This document shows, piece by piece, positions 55,862-59,478 of a stretch of DNA of 59,478 nt. A program made the position numbers and the translations under genes. The stretch is from Phytoamicus setariae (GTDB lineage Bacteria; Pseudomonadota; Alphaproteobacteria; Rhizobiales; Rhizobiaceae), in assembly GCF_016722925.1 (NCBI RefSeq), contig NZ_JAEQNC010000022.1:1-59478 (forward strand). Direction: 5' to 3'. How positions within the stretch are numbered: position 1 is the stretch's first letter; each line of letters starts with the position of its first letter. The notes below the pieces were generated by a model. That model searched no databases, had not been told where the DNA came from, and worked only from the letters and a program-made list of their open reading frames with translations.

Positions 55862-56602
55862 ATGCGTTTCGCACCATCTCTCGCCCTTGCCGCCGTTCTG
55901 CTTGCCGGCACTGTTACCCTGCCCCTGCCATCTCCCGCACATGCCGAGGCTACAATGCCGAGAGAAGCCACCATCATTGTCATGGGTGAAGCGGACGCTA
56001 CCGCGGCACCTGACCTTGCCATTGTCACGCTGGGCGTGTCCAAGACCGCCAAGTCGGCGCGCGAAGCGCTCGACGCCAACAACACCGCAATGGCTGCGGT
56101 TCTCAAGGCACTGAAGGACGATGGCATTGCCGAGAAGGATTTGCAGACATCCGGCTTCTCCATCCAGCCGCAATACGCCTATCCGGAGAATCCGGACGGC
56201 ACCCCCAAGACCCCGGAACTCACGGGATACACGGTCAACAACGCACTGACGATCCGTGTGCGCGAGCTAGCCAAGCTGGGCGACATCCTCGACAAGTCCG
56301 TGACACTCGGCGTCAACCAGGGCGGCGACATCCAGTTCACCAACACCGATCCCGCGAGCGCCATCGATACCGCACGCAAGACCGCGGTCAAGAATGCGAT
56401 CGCCAAGGCCAGGACGATCGCCGAATCGGCCAGCGTCAATCTTGGGCGCATCGTCGAGATCACCGAAAACACCTCGCGCCCGGGCCCCGGCCCGGTCATG
56501 CGCATGTCGATGGCCAAGGAGGCCGCCGATTCGGTGCCGGTCGCCGCCGGTGAAAACACCTATACGGTCAACGTCAACGTAACCTTCGCCATCAAGCAGT
56601 AA
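55862..56602 (+). CDS. Secreted SIMPL-domain (DUF541) protein
   Basis: A 246-residue exported protein. Signal peptide at residues 1-30 (ending SPAHAEA), then a SIMPL domain: EATIIVMGEADATAAPDLAI at its start, AVLKALKDDGIAEKDLQTSG, and VNVNVTFAIK at its end. The fold is periplasmic and found in proteins linked to oxidative stress or outer-membrane biology; the biochemical role is not known. The ATG at 55862 follows AGGAGG. Confidence 0.88.
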   Translation: MRFAPSLALAAVLLAGTVTLPLPSPAHAEATMPREATIIVMGEADATAAPDLAIVTLGVSKTAKSAREALDANNTAMAAVLKALKDDGIAEKDLQTSGFSIQPQYAYPENPDGTPKTPELTGYTVNNALTIRVRELAKLGDILDKSVTLGVNQGGDIQFTNTDPASAIDTARKTAVKNAIAKARTIAESASVNLGRIVEITENTSRPGPGPVMRMSMAKEAADSVPVAAGENTYTVNVNVTFAIKQ

Positions 56603-56605
56603 ATG

Positions 56606-56640
56606 AAAAGCCCTCCATGGTTCACACCATGGAGGGCTTG
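56606..56640. terminator. Bidirectional hairpin after the SIMPL gene
   Basis: AAGCCCTCCATGG and CCATGGAGGGCTT form a 13-bp stem. Read leftward it is followed by TTC ATTT; read rightward by TGTGCG. It separates two convergent genes. Confidence 0.75.
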
Positions 56641-56693
56641 TGCGCTATCCGTCATGACAGGGGGTGGGGAGACGTGGCGGATGAGCGAACTCG

Positions 56694-57056
56694 TTAGAGG
56701 CGTGGGCAGCCGCGCACGTTGGCGAAGTACATCTTGGCCCATGTGCCCCGGATCTTGCCGGAAACCACGACGCGGTTCGGACCGACATTGCTAATGGCGA
56801 CGCGGTTCATGCCCCGATTGGCAGCCTTCTGCAGTGCAAGGCCCTGCTGGCAACGGCCGTAGCCCGGACGCACCACCACCACCGGCGGACGAACATAAGC
56901 CGGGCGGACGACGACGACCGGCGGACGGACATGCACATGCGGTGCGCGAATACGCACATCGACATCGACCGAGCCGGCATTGGCCTGGCTGGTGGCGCCC
57001 ATGGCACCAAGGCCTACGAGGGTTGCAAGGACGGCTTTGGTGATGAAATTGGTCAT
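56694..57056 (-). CDS. Small secreted protein with PPVVVVRP repeats
   Basis: A 120-residue exported protein. Residues 1-28 are a signal peptide (ATLVGLGAMGATSQANAG). A Val/Pro/Arg-rich stretch with repeats of RPPVVVVRP follows, then a small C-terminal domain with two Cys (GYGRCQQGLALQKAANRGMN ... ANVRGCPRL). It resembles short rhizobial envelope proteins of unknown function. AGGAGAGCAG precedes the ATG. Confidence 0.75.
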   Translation of the reverse strand: MTNFITKAVLATLVGLGAMGATSQANAGSVDVDVRIRAPHVHVRPPVVVVRPAYVRPPVVVVRPGYGRCQQGLALQKAANRGMNRVAISNVGPNRVVVSGKIRGTWAKMYFANVRGCPRL

Positions 57057-57137
57057 ATCTGCTCTCCTGATATTCTTTCTGGCTTCGAAGACTATTGTCT
57101 CGCTTCAAAGCGTTGATCTCAAATTAGGACAGCAAGG

Positions 57138-57177
57138 CTGAACGATTTCGGAACCCCACGTTCAGGTGGCGTTCAGG
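57138..57177. promoter_or_regulatory. GTTCAGG direct repeats in the promoter gap
   Basis: GTTCAGG occurs twice with one helical turn (11 bp) between starts (57160 and 57171), and the complement CTGAAC lies at 57138. This pattern is typical for an OmpR-type response regulator site. They are about 100 nt before the secreted-protein ATG (57056) in the 320-nt gap 57057-57376, which holds no other gene. The regulator is not known. Confidence 0.45.
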
Positions 57178-57361
57178 ATGATGAACGCGACTTTAACGCA
57201 ATTGGATTTGCGCCTTTGGCGGCACCTCTGGAATTGACCAGGCTTACCCGCCTCAACGCGAAAGATTGCCGCTTTTGCGTTGAAAATAGCCCTTGGTATT
57301 ATTGGATTGCATGGTCGGAAGGTCTATCAACGAGGTCTAAAGTGGCTCCTCGCCAGCGTGA

Positions 57362-58891
<1,530 letters not shown>

Positions 58892-58920
58892 GCCCGGACG
58901 CATCAATGCTACAGACAAGC

Positions 58921-58949
58921 AAGCCCGGTCCGTTGCCGTGACCGGGCTT
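58921..58949. terminator. Hairpin between convergent genes
   Basis: AAGCCCGGTC and GACCGGGCTT form a 10-bp stem between the stops at 58891 and 58968. The T-tail is weak on both sides, so termination is likely but not certain. Confidence 0.65.
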
Positions 58950-58967
58950 GTCGTTATCCGGTGACCG

Positions 58968-59261
58968 TCAGCTCAACGTGCCGATCAGTTCCCGGTAGGC
59001 TTTCTCAGGAAATGCCTTCATGGTGCGGCTTCTGACGTTGCCGCCCATCGCCAATGTCAGCCCGAAGCGTGCCATCACGGCATCGTCAGGGGCTTCGCAG
59101 ACAGCCACCATGTCGCAATCTCCCATAGTCAGGTAGAAATCCCTGAACGATCCGCCCATCGCTTCCAGGGCTTTCTTGGCTGCATCGAGACGCTTGGGCG
59201 ATTCACGGAGATTCTTCACGCCCTGCTCGGTCCAGTTCAGCATGATGATGTAGGTGGTCAT
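58968..59261 (-). CDS. GYD-domain protein
   Basis: A 97-residue small protein of the GYD family (alpha/beta ferredoxin-like). Seen are MTTYIIMLNWTEQGVKNLRE and the FYLTMGDCDMVAVCEAPDD core. Function unknown; it may form multimers. The start at 59261 follows AGGAGAAA; the longer frame to 59351 is rejected. Confidence 0.85.
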   Translation of the reverse strand: MTTYIIMLNWTEQGVKNLRESPKRLDAAKKALEAMGGSFRDFYLTMGDCDMVAVCEAPDDAVMARFGLTLAMGGNVRSRTMKAFPEKAYRELIGTLS

Positions 59262-59367
59262 GGCATTTCTCCTGTGCAGCGCCCCACCGTGAGCGCGCTG
59301 CTCCAATTCCGCACCCATGGAGACATTACGCCTATCGGTAGCAGCTAGCAAACGGCCAAAGTCATGA

Positions 59368-59386
59368 CCTCCACCAAAGGTGGAGG
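59368..59386. repeat. Edge hairpin matching the one at 85-103
   Basis: CCTCCACC-AAA-GGTGGAGG followed by TTTGA. It has the same 8-bp arms and 3-nt loop size as the hairpin at the left edge, with a different loop. See the entry at 1-121 for possible origins. Confidence 0.6.
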
Positions 59387-59404
59387 TTTGAAACGCTGCG
59401 CTTG

Positions 59405-59424
59405 AACCGCTAGAAGCGGTTTTG
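59405..59424 (+). terminator. Short hairpin with T-run at right edge
   Basis: AACCGC-TAGAA-GCGGTT followed by TTGC, so a T4 run overlaps the stem end. It may be an intrinsic terminator or part of the same repeat element as the hairpin before it. The last 54 bases show no gene. Confidence 0.4.
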
Positions 59425-59478
59425 CTATAGATTAGTAGCTACGATTAAAGAGGTCGGCAAAGTCGGAAGCTTTGTCGA

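Overview
The window is a stretch of alphaproteobacterial chromosome, most probably Rhizobiaceae (Agrobacterium/Rhizobium group). Pointers are the high-GC coding with short gaps and ATGA/TAATG overlaps, TTAA-N7-TTAA sites of the CtrA type, an EF-P/epmA/epmB cluster (EF-P is ChvH in Agrobacterium), several polyamine-type ABC importers and a two-receptor che operon. No phage, plasmid replication or conjugation genes are seen. Both window edges carry the same small hairpin (CCTCCACC-NNN-GGTGGAGG-TTT), whose origin is unknown.

Left part (0-21.6 kb): an aldose-epimerase-like gene with a rhodanese/phosphatase-like gene, a secreted L,D-transpeptidase, a PLP alpha-oxoamine synthase, and an FAD amine oxidase. 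A leftward operon follows (N-formylglutamate amidohydrolase-like, amino-acid permease, glutamine-synthetase-like ligase, an XRE/PIN toxin-antitoxin pair, aldehyde dehydrogenase, iron alcohol dehydrogenase). It diverges from an RpiR/SIS regulator and a four-gene ABC importer. Together these look like uptake and gamma-glutamylation-dependent breakdown of an amine, possibly an amino alcohol. Next come epmB, epmA and efp, the set that puts beta-lysine on EF-P Lys34.

Middle (21.6-40.4 kb): a secreted LprI-MliC-like protein, tauABC, a ParA-type ATPase, and a soluble degenerate chemoreceptor-like protein that diverges from a complete che operon (STAS, cheY, cheA, cheW, mcp, mcp, cheW, cheR, cheB). 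A perfect TTAA-N7-TTAA site lies in the divergent promoter. Two tiny coupled secreted Cys peptides and a membrane alpha/beta hydrolase follow.

Right part (40.4-59.5 kb): a TPR protein that is a paralogue of the C-terminal half of the neighbouring class III adenylate cyclase, an orphan D-Ala-D-Ala-ligase-like ATP-grasp enzyme, and a leftward operon of a PotFGHI-type importer, an amidase and a TetR regulator. Then a 1215-residue RTX protein with seven exact-length 125-residue repeats, a tRNA with CAU anticodon, a SIMPL-domain secreted protein, a small secreted protein, an acetyl-CoA hydrolase/transferase family enzyme and a GYD-domain protein. All functions are read from sequence motifs; no database search was run.
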